The position numbers were made by a program, and so were the translations under genes. The notes below the pieces were generated by a model that worked only from the letters and a program-made list of their open reading frames with translations, was not told the origin of the DNA and made no database searches. 64,000 nucleotides of DNA from positions 47,430,001-47,494,000 of the forward strand of contig CM034546.1 of the NCBI GenBank assembly GCA_020055645.1, written 5' to 3'. This document shows, in pieces, positions 63,765-64,000 of the stretch. How positions within the stretch are numbered: position 1 is the stretch's first letter; each line of letters starts with the position of its first letter. This DNA is from Tomocerus qinae. Its lineage: Eukaryota > Arthropoda > Collembola > Entomobryomorpha > Tomoceridae.

Positions 63765-64000
63765 GAAATATTATGTAAATGCACTATTTGTAGAGTTTTC
63801 TAATAATTTCTTATTTATTTGTAAAAATAACAGCAATAATGGCGGCCACTTAAAAAATTATGAAAATTCTACAAAAATAAGTTATCATGAAGCTGAAGCA
63901 TGTTAAAGCTGTAACAATATAATAATATGATTGCCTTACTAATGTATACCTTCATTAAAACTTTCTTAAAATATTAACCGCTAATTAGTATTCTACATAT
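63765..64000. other. 3' flank of DDX46
   Basis: Probable 3' untranslated region and downstream DNA. No canonical AATAAA is seen close to the stop; an ATTAAA occurs near 63955. Nothing else recognised. Confidence 0.4.

Overview
The window is about 64 kb of AT-rich nuclear DNA from an animal, most likely an arthropod and probably a hexapod or close relative. The grounds are insect-type gustatory receptors, short GT-AG introns (often 50-120 bases), a Toll-type receptor ectodomain, F-box/LRR and C2H2 genes, and many transposons. A springtail is a guess I cannot test here. Exon chains were worked out by hand from reading frames, splice sites and intron phase. Wherever full exon coordinates are given, the spliced length is divisible by three.

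Layout. 1-870: 3' end of a transposase-like or uncharacterised gene. 1692-8054: a SAMD3-like gene (5' end not found) whose 4.1-kb GC-AG intron contains a complete same-strand gene at 3491-6424, coding for a Ser/Thr kinase joined to a coiled coil and apparently C2H2 fingers. 8055-12281: repeats, dominated by a 1.9-kb foldback element with G-rich/C-rich arrays (9681-11585, 8-bp target duplication). 12282-14821: F-box/LRR gene. 15102-16573 (-): gustatory receptor. 18848-28050: a nine-exon receptor with a Toll-style ectodomain and a cytoplasmic tyrosine kinase instead of TIR. Its fourth intron carries a full-length LINE (22077-26297).

28051-48690 is a tandem duplication of a second chemoreceptor gene. 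Copy A (29115-40937, -) is split by a 10.5-kb Ty3/Gypsy-type LTR element (29603-40072). Copy B (46717-48064, -) is uninterrupted and preserves the empty site. Several inverted-repeat elements (hAT-like, mariner-like) are dated relative to this duplication. 48735-50574 (-): a secreted DNA/RNA non-specific endonuclease. 51646-53608 (-): a four-finger C2H2 protein with a Cys-rich N-terminus. 54025-57709: a MITE, a second foldback-like array and a long inverted repeat. 58188-63764: a complete DDX46/Prp5 splicing helicase gene.

There is no operon-like logic. The genes are independent, with chemoreception, possible innate immune or growth signalling, ubiquitin ligase and splicing functions side by side. 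The points most worth a second look are the Toll-ectodomain tyrosine kinase, the nested kinase/coiled-coil/zinc-finger gene, the same-frame ORF1-UGA-ORF2 LINE, and the foldback arrays.
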